Below, piece by piece: positions 16,908-26,000 of a stretch of 30,351 nt of DNA; within the stretch, counting starts at the first letter, position 1; each line of letters begins with the position of its first letter. The notes under the pieces were generated by a model. That model was not told the DNA's origin. It did no database searches and worked only from the letters and a program-made list of their open reading frames with translations. Source of the stretch: Bog-950 sp035299425. Its GTDB lineage: Bacteria; Bacteroidota; Bacteroidia; Chitinophagales; LD1. The translations under genes and the position numbers were made by a program. The stretch lies in contig DATGWP010000216.1 in NCBI GenBank assembly GCA_035299425.1, forward strand, positions 1 through 30,351, in the 5' to 3' direction.

Positions 16908-17503
16908 TAATTAAGAGTGGGGTTTTCGGGGTAGCCTGCCATGGTGTTGTAAATACCTCCCATTTCCCTCATCGTATTTTTCCAAAGCGAATCGTAAGGA
17001 GTGCTGAATATATGCTGGGTGGTAGCTTGCGTTACTATCCAGGCATTGTCTTTCAACTCTTCATCTAACTGTCCCGGCGACCAACCACTGTAGCCAAGAA
17101 AAAAACGTACCTCATCGGGTGAAATACTACCGTCGGCCATCATTTCCTTTAATTGCTCAAAATTGCCCCCCCAATAAAGGTTATCGGCCAATTTAAGGCT
17201 GTTTTCAATCTTATTGCCCAAAGAATGCAGAAACTGCATCGTATCGGTACCAACCGGGCCACCTAAAAATATTTTGCCCTGAAAAGGGGGGAAGCCTTCT
17301 ACGACATCATTCAGGCGCAGGTTAATAGGCTTGTTTAAAATAAGCCCAACAGTGCCATTATCTTCGGTATGCTCGCAGACCAAAACAACGGTTCGTCTAA
17401 AATTTTCGTCAAACATAAAAGGTTCAGAAAGCAGCAACCTGCCGGCGCTTATCCCCTTTTCTTTTTCAAATTCGTAACTCCAGATATTTTCGTTATCGGC
17501 CAT
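16907..17503 (-). CDS. yqgE: YqgE/AlgH family protein
   Basis: 198 residues, normal for the family. Hallmarks are GRLLLSEPFMFDENFRRTVV (about 21-40), the downstream EHTEDNGTVGLILNKP (about 44-60), FLGGPVGTD (about 79-87) and RFFLGYSGWSPGQLDEEL (about 132-150). It is a soluble, probably cytoplasmic protein of conserved but unresolved function, linked by name to alginate regulation (AlgH) in Pseudomonas. It is the first gene of a minus-strand operon. Its start is divergent from the Calx-beta gene at 17661, with 157 bp between them. No clear promoter was found for this direction. The closest match is TAGCTTTC on the minus strand at 17516-17523, one base off consensus and very close to the ATG. 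Confidence 0.95.
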   Translation of the reverse strand: MADNENIWSYEFEKEKGISAGRLLLSEPFMFDENFRRTVVLVCEHTEDNGTVGLILNKPINLRLNDVVEGFPPFQGKIFLGGPVGTDTMQFLHSLGNKIENSLKLADNLYWGGNFEQLKEMMADGSISPDEVRFFLGYSGWSPGQLDEELKDNAWIVTQATTQHIFSTPYDSLWKNTMREMGGIYNTMAGYPENPTLN

Positions 17504-17608
17504 ATCACTTTATTCGAAAGCTATAATAGATAAAATCATTCCACTGTTAGAGTAATAATCAATAAAATGTTATAAACCATTGTTAAAGACCTACGAGAAA
17601 AACGATTG

Positions 17609-17637
17609 TTTGGTTTGCACATATTTTGCGACATTTG
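17609..17637 (+). promoter_or_regulatory. Candidate promoter for the Calx-beta / sugar dehydrogenase transcript
   Basis: TTTG at 17609-17612, a 17-base spacer and GACATTTG at 17630-17637. The -7 box differs from TAnnTTTG at its first base. The stretch ACATTTGGCA is identical to that in the promoter at 11290, which supports the call. Transcription would start near 17644, about 17 bases before the ATG. Confidence 0.45.
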
Positions 17638-17660
17638 GCATTCTCTAAAATTATAACTAG

Positions 17661-19874
17661 ATGAAGAAGTTTTTGTCATTGGTTTGTTTGCTTCTAACGT
17701 TATCGGCAAAGGCTGCCCCTACGGTTGAATTTGTTGTTACCTCTTCTACCCATAATGAAGGTGTGGTATCATTTGGCGTTGCAGTATCTATTGCCAACCC
17801 CGATGCGAATGCTACCAGCGTAGACATTACTGTGCTGGGCGGTGGCACGGCTACCTCAGGTGTAGATTATACCTACGCTCCTATTTTGGTTACATTTCCG
17901 GCTAACTCGCCCCTGGTACAGATTATTACCGTAACTGTGGCAGATGATGCGCTGGTAGAGGGTAATGAATCGTTTACTTTTGCGCTTGCCAACCCCACCA
18001 ATAATGCCGCTATTGGCACCAATGCACAACATACTGTAACTATTACCGATAATGATGGCCTTACAGTAGGTTTTGTATCGCCCACGCTGGTGCAATACGA
18101 AAACATAGGCCAGGTAAATATGCAAGTAAGGTTATATAACCCGAATGCTAATCCTACCAGTGTTACCGTTCAAATAGAGCCGGTAGGTACTACAGCACTT
18201 CAGCCTGCAGATTATACCTTTAACGACACTACCATTACATGGCTACCCGATAGTTTTGGTACTGTGTTTGTGCCCCTTACAATTATTGACGATGTGCTGT
18301 ACGAACCCACCGAAATGGTGCGGGTAAAACTTACCAATGCCACCAACGGGGCAACATTAACCACTGATACGTTTTTGTTGCAGATTTTAAACAACGATTC
18401 GGTGATACTTACCAACTGCGCCGATTTATTTTTTAGCGAGTATGAGCATGGCGATGCCGATGATAAGGCAATGGAAATTTTTAACCCTACTGAGCAGAGT
18501 ATAGATATGAGCGAGTACCGGGTTATAATTTCTTATAACGGTGGCGACAGTACACGAATAATGGGTTTTGAAGGTATGCTAGCACCGAATGATGTATATG
18601 TATTTGCCAAAACAGGCTCCAGGTCAGATATTGTTGTACATGCCGATACGTTATCTCATTTGTTTAACTGGGATGGTAACGATGCCATTATACTTTTGCA
18701 CTTTACCGATACTATAGATGTATTTGGGCAACCGGGCCTTAACCCCGGCCTGGGTTTCCCTATGGACTATGGCTCTACCTGGTATAATAACTATTACCGC
18801 AAAAAAGATGTATACAAAGGCGATTATTACTGGAGCAATGGCATACATACCTGGGCGTATTTAGGCACTGATGTTAAAGATTCGCTGGGGGCACACCACA
18901 TATACCCCTGTGGAAGTGTGCCACCGGTGGCTACAGTGCGGTTTATAGAAGCGGATACCACAGTACCGGAAAGCATAGGCTCGTTAATACCTGTGATTGT
19001 AGAAACAATCAACCCCACCAGTAACTCCATTAGCTTTGTGGTGGGACACGACAACAACGCGTCTACCGCTACCTACCAGGCAGACTACACGGTGGATGTA
19101 CCTACCTACACACACAACACCGGCATATGGTACGACACCCTGTATGTAACCGTGCTGGAAGATGAATTGCTTGAGTTGACAGAGACAGCAGTGCTGTACC
19201 TTACCAACATGACCGGTAACGGAAAATTCATTGCCGACTCTACGCGCAGGGTACATATTACCGACAATGATGTGCTGACCGTTTCATTTAACGGCGCGGG
19301 CTTTAGCTATGTAGAAGACACCGCACTGGTGCAGGTTAAACTAACCTTATCGGGAACAATAGATGACACTACAACTGTGCGGGTTTTACTGGCACCCGGC
19401 AATGCTACGCGCAACGTAGATTTCAGGTTTAACGATACTACCATATACTTTATGCCCAATACGCGCGACACACAAAGTGTATGGGTAACTATTATAAACG
19501 ATGCACTGGTAGAGCCGAATGAACAAATAAATTTTAACCTGTTTAACGAAGACAGCGGGGTGTATAAGGGTGTAATTGCTTATACACTTACCATAATAGA
19601 CGATGACACACCAACCGGCATAAGCGAAAATGAAAACGATGCAATTAAGTTATACCCCAATCCTGTAGTAAATACTCTAGTGATAGAAACAGAAAACGCA
19701 CTTGCCGGTGTAACTATAACCGGTGCAATGGGCAATACCCTGATTAGCATTAACTCCCTGCCGGCGGGCAAATCGCCAATAGATGTATCCTTATTGCCTC
19801 CAGGCATTTATTTTATTACAGTGCAGCAGCAAGAAAATATATTCAGCAAGCGCTTTGTTAAACTGGGCGAATAA
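17661..19874 (+). CDS. T9SS-exported Calx-beta / lamin-tail domain protein
   Basis: 737 residues with a signal peptide (about 1-18). Two Calx-beta domains (about 20-128 and 133-247) are followed by a lamin-tail-like domain (about 250-415, starting CADLFFSEYEHGDADDKAME then IFNPTEQSIDMSEYRV). Two further Calx-beta domains (about 422-534 and 538-647) and a type A T9SS sorting domain (about 655-737: IKLYPNPVVNTLVIE, LPPGIYFITV) complete it. Each Calx-beta unit ends in an acidic ITDND, NND or IDDD motif, as expected for Ca2+-binding strands. It is probably a surface or secreted adhesive protein stabilised by calcium. The sugar dehydrogenase gene starts 18 bp downstream, so the two cargo proteins are likely made from one mRNA. 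Confidence 0.9.
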   Translation: MKKFLSLVCLLLTLSAKAAPTVEFVVTSSTHNEGVVSFGVAVSIANPDANATSVDITVLGGGTATSGVDYTYAPILVTFPANSPLVQIITVTVADDALVEGNESFTFALANPTNNAAIGTNAQHTVTITDNDGLTVGFVSPTLVQYENIGQVNMQVRLYNPNANPTSVTVQIEPVGTTALQPADYTFNDTTITWLPDSFGTVFVPLTIIDDVLYEPTEMVRVKLTNATNGATLTTDTFLLQILNNDSVILTNCADLFFSEYEHGDADDKAMEIFNPTEQSIDMSEYRVIISYNGGDSTRIMGFEGMLAPNDVYVFAKTGSRSDIVVHADTLSHLFNWDGNDAIILLHFTDTIDVFGQPGLNPGLGFPMDYGSTWYNNYYRKKDVYKGDYYWSNGIHTWAYLGTDVKDSLGAHHIYPCGSVPPVATVRFIEADTTVPESIGSLIPVIVETINPTSNSISFVVGHDNNASTATYQADYTVDVPTYTHNTGIWYDTLYVTVLEDELLELTETAVLYLTNMTGNGKFIADSTRRVHITDNDVLTVSFNGAGFSYVEDTALVQVKLTLSGTIDDTTTVRVLLAPGNATRNVDFRFNDTTIYFMPNTRDTQSVWVTIINDALVEPNEQINFNLFNEDSGVYKGVIAYTLTIIDDDTPTGISENENDAIKLYPNPVVNTLVIETENALAGVTITGAMGNTLISINSLPAGKSPIDVSLLPPGIYFITVQQQENIFSKRFVKLGE

Positions 19875-19892
19875 CCGCAACAAATAATTACC

Positions 19893-22271
19893 ATGAAAAA
19901 AACAATACTTTTCTTCGGCAGCCTTTTCTTAATGCTGGCAGCTATGGCACAGGTGCCGTCAATAAACATGGTGACATTAGCCACAGGTTATAGTAGCCCT
20001 GTAGATATAAAAAATTGCGGAGACAATAGGCTTTTTATTGTAGAACAGGCTGGCTACATCCGTATACTTAACAAAAATGGCACCAAGCAGGCTGCCCCCT
20101 TTTTAAACATAGATGCACTTGTCAATTCAACGGGCAACGAGCAGGGGTTACTGTCATTAGCGTTTAGTCCCAACTATAAAGAAGACGGTTACTTTTATGT
20201 AAACTATATAAATGGAAGTGGTAGTGGCTCAACCCGTATTTCGCGTTTTTCGGTAATGGCAAACGATTCAACAAGGGCAGATTCTACAAGCGAACAGATT
20301 CTTTTAACGTTTACCCACCCATACACAAACCACAAAGGCGCAACTTTAATGTTTGGCAAAGATGGCTACCTGTATAGCACCCAAGGTGATGGCGGCAGCG
20401 GTGGAGACCCACAAGGTAATGGCCAAAACAAAAACACCTACCTGGGTAAAATTTTACGTATAGATGTAAGTAATCCCGGCGCATATACAATACCGGCAGA
20501 CAATCCTTTTGTGGGACAACCCAATGTTAAGGAAGAGATATGGGCTTACGGTGTGCGAAATCCGTGGCGTTGTAGCTTTGACCGTATTACCGGCGATATG
20601 TGGATTGGTGATGTAGGCCAGGATGCGTACGAGGAAATTGATTTTCAGAGCGCAAATAGTGCCGGCGGAGAAAATTACGGCTGGCGGTGCCGCGAGGGCT
20701 TACATGCCTATAACTCATCCGGCTGTGCCGGCCTTACTTTTGTAGACCCCATTTTTGAAACGCCACAAACGGGTACCATATGCTCTGTAACCGGTGGTTA
20801 TGTTTACAGAGGGGCACAATATTCAAAGCTATTCGGCCTATATCTGCATTCTGACTTTTGTAATGGCCGTATATGGAGCACCCGGAATTTAGGCAACAAT
20901 ACATTTGATACAGACTCACCTGCTGTTGCTGTAAACGGCACTACTGGTTTTCTTACCAATAACATTGGCACATTTGGAGAAGATAACCTGGGAGAACTAT
21001 ACATAGCCGGCAGGGCCAACGGGCGCATTTATCGCCTTACCGAAACCAGCAACTGCAATCCGGTGGCATTTATCTCTTTGCAGGATACTATTACCGGCTG
21101 CAGCCCGGTTAAAGTATCGGCGCTACAAGGCGATACCTTATCTTACGAGTGGTATAACAGTAATGGAGTTATAAACGGCGCTACGGCCTACCAGTATGCA
21201 GCTGCACAAAGCGGCTGGTATAAGGTGCGGGTAAGTAAAACACAAAACGCCGCTTGCCAAAGCATGAGCGATTCGGTATATGTGCAATTGACAGATACTA
21301 CAGCTATAACCACAGGCACGGGTGTTACAACATTTTGTAAAAACAGCTCTCCGGTAGTGTTAAACAATTATTTACAACCTGCGGGCGGTACCTATTCAGG
21401 CACTGCTGTAAGCAACAATACGTTTAACCCTGCATTATCTAACGGAGCAAGTACGAATGTGATATACACTTACACTAACCAGTTTGAATGCGTATCTCAT
21501 GGCAGCCTTACGCTACAGGTAAATGACACTACTGTGCTTACAAAAAATTCTTTAGACAGCGTTTTCTGCTCCAACAGCCCTGCCATTTCGCTTACGGGTT
21601 TCTATAACCTTACTGGTTCATACTCTGGTAGTGGAGTAGCTAATGACGACTCTACCTTTAACCCAGCCAGTGCCGGTGCAGGCATTGCAAACATTTCGTT
21701 TCTGCACCAAAATCAGGATGGTTGCCAGAGTACTGCAAACTTTAATTTGCTGGTGCAGGATTTAACGACCCTTACTAAAAATGTAACAGATAGCACCTAT
21801 TGCACAGATGATGCAGCCTTTTCGCTTGCCGGTTTCATTTCGCCAGCCGGTGGCAGTTTTTCGGGCACCGGTGTATCGGGTAATAATTTTACCCCGGCTG
21901 CAGCCACCTTTGGCAGCAATACAGTGTATTATGAATACACCAACGTAAATAATTGTACATCCCGCGATTCATTTACCATAACCGTAGCAGAATGCCTTGG
22001 CATCGAAAATGTATCTAATGGTGTTTCATTCAGCATATTTCCTAACCCCAATAAAGGCAACTTTAACTTAAGTGTAAATATTGCAACTGCCGGACAAACG
22101 GAACTGGTAATTACAGACGCTGTAGGCAAAATATGCTATACAAAAAACATGAACCTGCCGGGAGGCAAATCGGTAATACCGGTTGAAATTTCTCAATTGG
22201 CAAAAGGCATGTATACTATACAGCTTAAAGGCCATTTTGGAAAGGAGGTAAAAAGCCTGGTTATAGAATAG
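19893..22271 (+). CDS. T9SS-exported PQQ-dependent sugar dehydrogenase (GSDH family)
   Basis: 792 residues with a signal peptide (about 1-19). A six-bladed GSDH propeller (about 25-385) has the family motifs RLFIVEQAGYIRIL, EQGLLSLAFSPNY, NHKGATLMFGKDGYLY (His147), LGKILRIDV, GVRNPWRCSFD (Arg222), WIGDVGQDAYEEID and GGYVYRG. By motif, His147 and Arg222 correspond to His144 and Arg228 of the Acinetobacter soluble glucose dehydrogenase. Such enzymes oxidise aldoses with pyrroloquinoline quinone. An Ig-like linker, three tandem 77-78-residue modules (about 468-699) and a type A T9SS sorting domain (about 703-792: FSIFPNPNKGNFNLSV) follow. The substrate is unconfirmed, and no PQQ biosynthesis genes are in the window. 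It is about twice the length of a plain GSDH because of the C-terminal extension. Confidence 0.9.
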   Translation: MKKTILFFGSLFLMLAAMAQVPSINMVTLATGYSSPVDIKNCGDNRLFIVEQAGYIRILNKNGTKQAAPFLNIDALVNSTGNEQGLLSLAFSPNYKEDGYFYVNYINGSGSGSTRISRFSVMANDSTRADSTSEQILLTFTHPYTNHKGATLMFGKDGYLYSTQGDGGSGGDPQGNGQNKNTYLGKILRIDVSNPGAYTIPADNPFVGQPNVKEEIWAYGVRNPWRCSFDRITGDMWIGDVGQDAYEEIDFQSANSAGGENYGWRCREGLHAYNSSGCAGLTFVDPIFETPQTGTICSVTGGYVYRGAQYSKLFGLYLHSDFCNGRIWSTRNLGNNTFDTDSPAVAVNGTTGFLTNNIGTFGEDNLGELYIAGRANGRIYRLTETSNCNPVAFISLQDTITGCSPVKVSALQGDTLSYEWYNSNGVINGATAYQYAAAQSGWYKVRVSKTQNAACQSMSDSVYVQLTDTTAITTGTGVTTFCKNSSPVVLNNYLQPAGGTYSGTAVSNNTFNPALSNGASTNVIYTYTNQFECVSHGSLTLQVNDTTVLTKNSLDSVFCSNSPAISLTGFYNLTGSYSGSGVANDDSTFNPASAGAGIANISFLHQNQDGCQSTANFNLLVQDLTTLTKNVTDSTYCTDDAAFSLAGFISPAGGSFSGTGVSGNNFTPAAATFGSNTVYYEYTNVNNCTSRDSFTITVAECLGIENVSNGVSFSIFPNPNKGNFNLSVNIATAGQTELVITDAVGKICYTKNMNLPGGKSVIPVEISQLAKGMYTIQLKGHFGKEVKSLVIE
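21294..21989 (+). repeat. Three tandem 77-78-residue modules in the sugar dehydrogenase
   Basis: Modules start at residues 468, 545 and 623 with TDTTAI, NDTTVLTKN and QDLTTLTKN. Each has one Cys near its start (FCKNSSP, FCSNSP, YCTDD) and one near its end (FECVS, DGCQS, NNCTS), with a GG.YSG.GVS-like turn between. They look like immunoglobulin-like beta modules, each held by one disulfide. Confidence 0.75.
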
Positions 22272-22332
22272 GGGTTGTCACATACCTGCGCATCCATTTT
22301 GTTGCTTTTTACTACATTTAACTCTATCATTT

Positions 22333-22920
22333 ATGGAAGAGTTTATACTAAAAATTAAAAAGGCATTCCCGTATCTTACCGATACTACCATATCTAAATT
22401 GATGAGCCTGGGAGAAGTTCAGTTGCTGCAGGAGGGAGAAACATTTATAAAGCAAGGTGAGCGGCACAACCGCATAGCGCTTGTAATGCAGGGCCTTTTG
22501 CGCAATTACATTATGAATGACAACGGCGAGCAGATAACGGTAGTATTTGCCACCGAGTTACAATCTATAGCTCCATACAAATGTCTGTTTTTACAACAGC
22601 CTGCCAGCGAAACTACTGAAGCAGTGAAGTCAAGCGTGTTAATCACTTTTGATTATCCTACCATGCGCAAGCTGGGCGAAGAAGAGCCTCAGTTTAATAA
22701 ACTATATATGGATGCGCTGGAAAAAACATTAATGAATGCGATAGAGCGTGTAGAAGATTTTACAATAGCCAAGCCGGAAGAACGCTATCAACGCCTGCTT
22801 GCAAAACACGGGTACCTGATAGAGCAGGCACCGTTAAAATATCTTGCCAGCTACCTGGGTATAAACCCTGTATCGTTATCGCGCATACGAAAAAGGATAA
22901 GCACCGGTAAAAGGAAATAG
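22333..22920 (+). CDS. Crp/Fnr family transcriptional regulator
   Basis: 195 residues. An N-terminal cyclic-nucleotide-binding-like beta-roll (about 15-110, with LLQEGETFIKQGERHNRIAL and MQGLLRNYI) is followed by a dimerisation helix (about 120-145) and a C-terminal helix-turn-helix (about 165-190, LKYLASYLGINPVSLSRIRK). It lacks Fnr-type cysteine clusters and the full RxS phosphate-binding motif of CRP, so its ligand is unknown. Short regulators of this layout are very common in the Bacteroidota. It lies 61 bp after the sugar dehydrogenase and about 100 bp before the large fibre gene and could control either, but nothing in the sequence proves that. Confidence 0.92.
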   Translation: MEEFILKIKKAFPYLTDTTISKLMSLGEVQLLQEGETFIKQGERHNRIALVMQGLLRNYIMNDNGEQITVVFATELQSIAPYKCLFLQQPASETTEAVKSSVLITFDYPTMRKLGEEEPQFNKLYMDALEKTLMNAIERVEDFTIAKPEERYQRLLAKHGYLIEQAPLKYLASYLGINPVSLSRIRKRISTGKRK

Positions 22921-22983
22921 TTAATTCCTTTCCGCTCATTTCTTAATTAGCTTTTGTTAAGTGGGTTTGAGTCTGCATGCACT

Positions 22984-22991
22984 TACGTTTG
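22984..22991 (+). promoter_or_regulatory. Candidate -7 promoter element of the large fibre gene
   Basis: TACGTTTG matches TAnnTTTG exactly, 29 bp upstream of the ATG. A TTTG at 22966-22969 is closer than the usual -33 spacing, so the -33 box is uncertain. Confidence 0.45.
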
Positions 22992-23020
22992 CATCGCACA
23001 GTTATTAAAACCCCTTAGCC

Positions 23021-26000
23021 ATGTTACGCAAGTATTTATTACCGGTACTGCTACTAGCATTTTATTGCCAGGCCCTTTCGCAGGCCGAAACCCAAAACAC
23101 TGTTTTCCCATTCTGGAAAATAAAGGGTAACAGCGGTACTACTGCCGGCACTAACTTTATTGGCACTACCGATAACCAGGCGCTTGACATACGCACCAGA
23201 GATACCCTGCGCGTACGGGTAACTACACGCGGGGTGATTGAAACCTACAACACCGGTCAATCGGTATTTGTAGGCGAGGGTGCAGGTGCCAACGACAACC
23301 GGGCAAATAATAACAACGTGTTTGTAGGCTATCAGGCGGGGCAACTTAATACCAGCGGGTACGCGTTAGTAGCTGTAGGATATAGAGCTTTGGCCAAAAA
23401 CACTACCGGCATAAATAATACAGCTACTGGCTTTGGCGCTATGATAAACAATACTACCGGTAGCGGAAATACAGGGATTGGCTTCTGGGCTTTGTCGAAC
23501 AACACTACAGGTAACGAAAATGTATCTATTGGCCAAAACTCTATGAGAAACAACACCACAGGTTCAGACAATACATCGGTGGGCTCCTATGCGTTAAACA
23601 CAAATATTTCGGGATTTCAAAATTCAGCATTTGGGAAAAACGCCCTTGAAAAAAATAACAGCAATAGCAATACTGCCGTGGGATACAGCGCAGGGCAGAG
23701 CAACATCGGTAGCGGAAATGTATTTTTAGGCAGTAGGGCTGCAGCCAATGATACTACCGGCAGCAACCGGTTGTATATTGATAATTCTAGCACCAGCACA
23801 CCTCTTATCTATGGAAACTTCAGCACCAATAGTGTAACTATTAATGATAGCCTGACCAGCAAATATTTTCGCATGAGCAATGGTGCCACAAGTGGTTATG
23901 TGCTACAAAGCGATGCAGCCGGTAATGGCAGTTGGCAGGCATTGCCTGCTATTTCGGGCCCAACCGGACCAACAGGTGCACAAGGCGCAACAGGCAGCGC
24001 TGGGGCTACAGGTGTACAAGGAGAAACCGGGCCCACCGGCGCCATAGGTGCAACAGGCAGTAGCGGGCCAACAGGTGCAACAGGCATGCAGGGAGAAACG
24101 GGAGCTACCGGACCTACGGGCATTACCGGTGCTCAAGGAGAAACAGGGCCTACCGGTGCGGTGGGTGCCACCGGGAACAATGGCGCTACCGGGGCAACAG
24201 GCATTCAGGGAGTAACAGGAGCAACGGGGGCAACGGGAGCCACCGGTGCCGATGGCTCTTTGAATGCCTGGGGCCTGACCGGTAACACAGGCACCACAGC
24301 CGGTACTAATTTTATAGGAACTACCAACGCTGTTGACTGGGTGATAAAAACAAATAACACAGAAAGACTGCGGGTACAGGCTGCCGGTAATGTAGGCATA
24401 GGTGATGCAAACCCCTCTGTAGCGCTATCGGTAAATGGCAATGGCACATTTGGCGCATCCGGTCAAATGACAGGCAATCACAGCCTGATAGTTGGTGCCC
24501 TTGATACTATAACCAGCTTAAACAGTTTTTGCGTAGGTGCACGAAATAAAATAACAGCTAATAATGCCCAGGTATTTGGGGTAGATAATTATGTAACAGG
24601 CTATGGCAGCTTTGCTGCCGGCCGCTACAATAGCTCGGCAGGCAATCATAGCATGGCACTTGGTTTTATAGATACTGCCATAGGCGATGCCAGCTTTGTG
24701 GCCAATAGAAATAACACTGTAACCGGCCATTACTCTACAGCTTTTGGAACCTACAATTATGCACCCAGCAGGGGTGAATTTGTAATAGGCAACTATGCCA
24801 CCACCTATACCGCCGCCAGCAATTTGAATATAAATAACGCTGACCGTGTATTTACTATTGGCAATGGCACCGGTACCGGTAGCCGCAGCGATGCCATGGT
24901 GGTTTTAAAAAGCGGTGACATTGGTATAGGCACCAATGCACCTGCGCGAAAATTACATGTTAGCGGTACAGGCAGTGGTGTGCGGGTTGCAAGTGTAGCA
25001 ACGGGAGGCTCCTTTATTACCACGCCCACTGCCAGTACCGATAAACTATTATATGCCGATGCCAATGGTGATATACGGGCTATAGCCACCGGCAGCAACG
25101 GCCAACTGCTAACTATTACCGGTGGTACACCGGGCTGGAGCACACCGGCAAATGGCTGGGGCCTAACCGGCAACAGCGGCACTACTGCGGGTACCAATTT
25201 TATTGGCACTACCGACAATCAGGCATTAGATATGCGCACCAATAACATACTGCGCACGCGCATAACTACCAATGGTGCTATTGAACAGCATAACACCGGG
25301 CAATCGGTATTTATAGGTGAGGGTGCCGGGCTAAACGACGACCTGAGCAACAACAGCAATGCTTTTGTTGGTTATGAAGCGGGCCGAAGTAATACTTCGG
25401 GCGGCAGCCTTATTGCAGTGGGTTACCAGGCGTTGCGTGCCAATACAACCGGAGTAAACAACACCGCTATAGGGTATCAAAGTTTGCTAAGTACAACTAC
25501 CGGAGGCAGCAATACCGGTATAGGTTTCTGGGCGTTGCGGGCCAATACTACCGGTGTTGAAAATACAGCTATTGGGGTAGATGCAATGCGGTTTAACACC
25601 ACCGGTTACGACAATACAGCAGTAGGTTATTATGCCTTGCGCGCCAATGTAACAGGCACAAACAATGTTGCAATAGGTATGCACAGCCTTGCCAGTTCTA
25701 CCGGAAATAACAATACAGCCCTTGGCTTTAACAGTGGCAACCTAAACACCGGAAGTGGTAATGTATTTTTGGGTAAAGATGCCGGCAGCACCGATGCCAC
25801 CGGCAGCAACCAACTTTATATTGATAACAGCAATACCGCTACCCCGCTTATATATGGCAACTTTAACACAAACAGCGTAACCATAAACGATAGCCTGATA
25901 AGTAAGTATTTTAAGATGAGCAACGGTGCCACCAACGGGTATTTATTACAAAGCGATGCTACCGGCAATGGCAAATGGGTAAGCGCTTCGGCGGCTGTTT

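Noticed and set aside
23896..24136. Proline- and cysteine-rich open frames on the minus strand opposite the collagen tract.
   Set aside because: They are mirror frames created by the repetitive GGN-NCN-ACN codons of the collagen tract, with no independent start or motif support.
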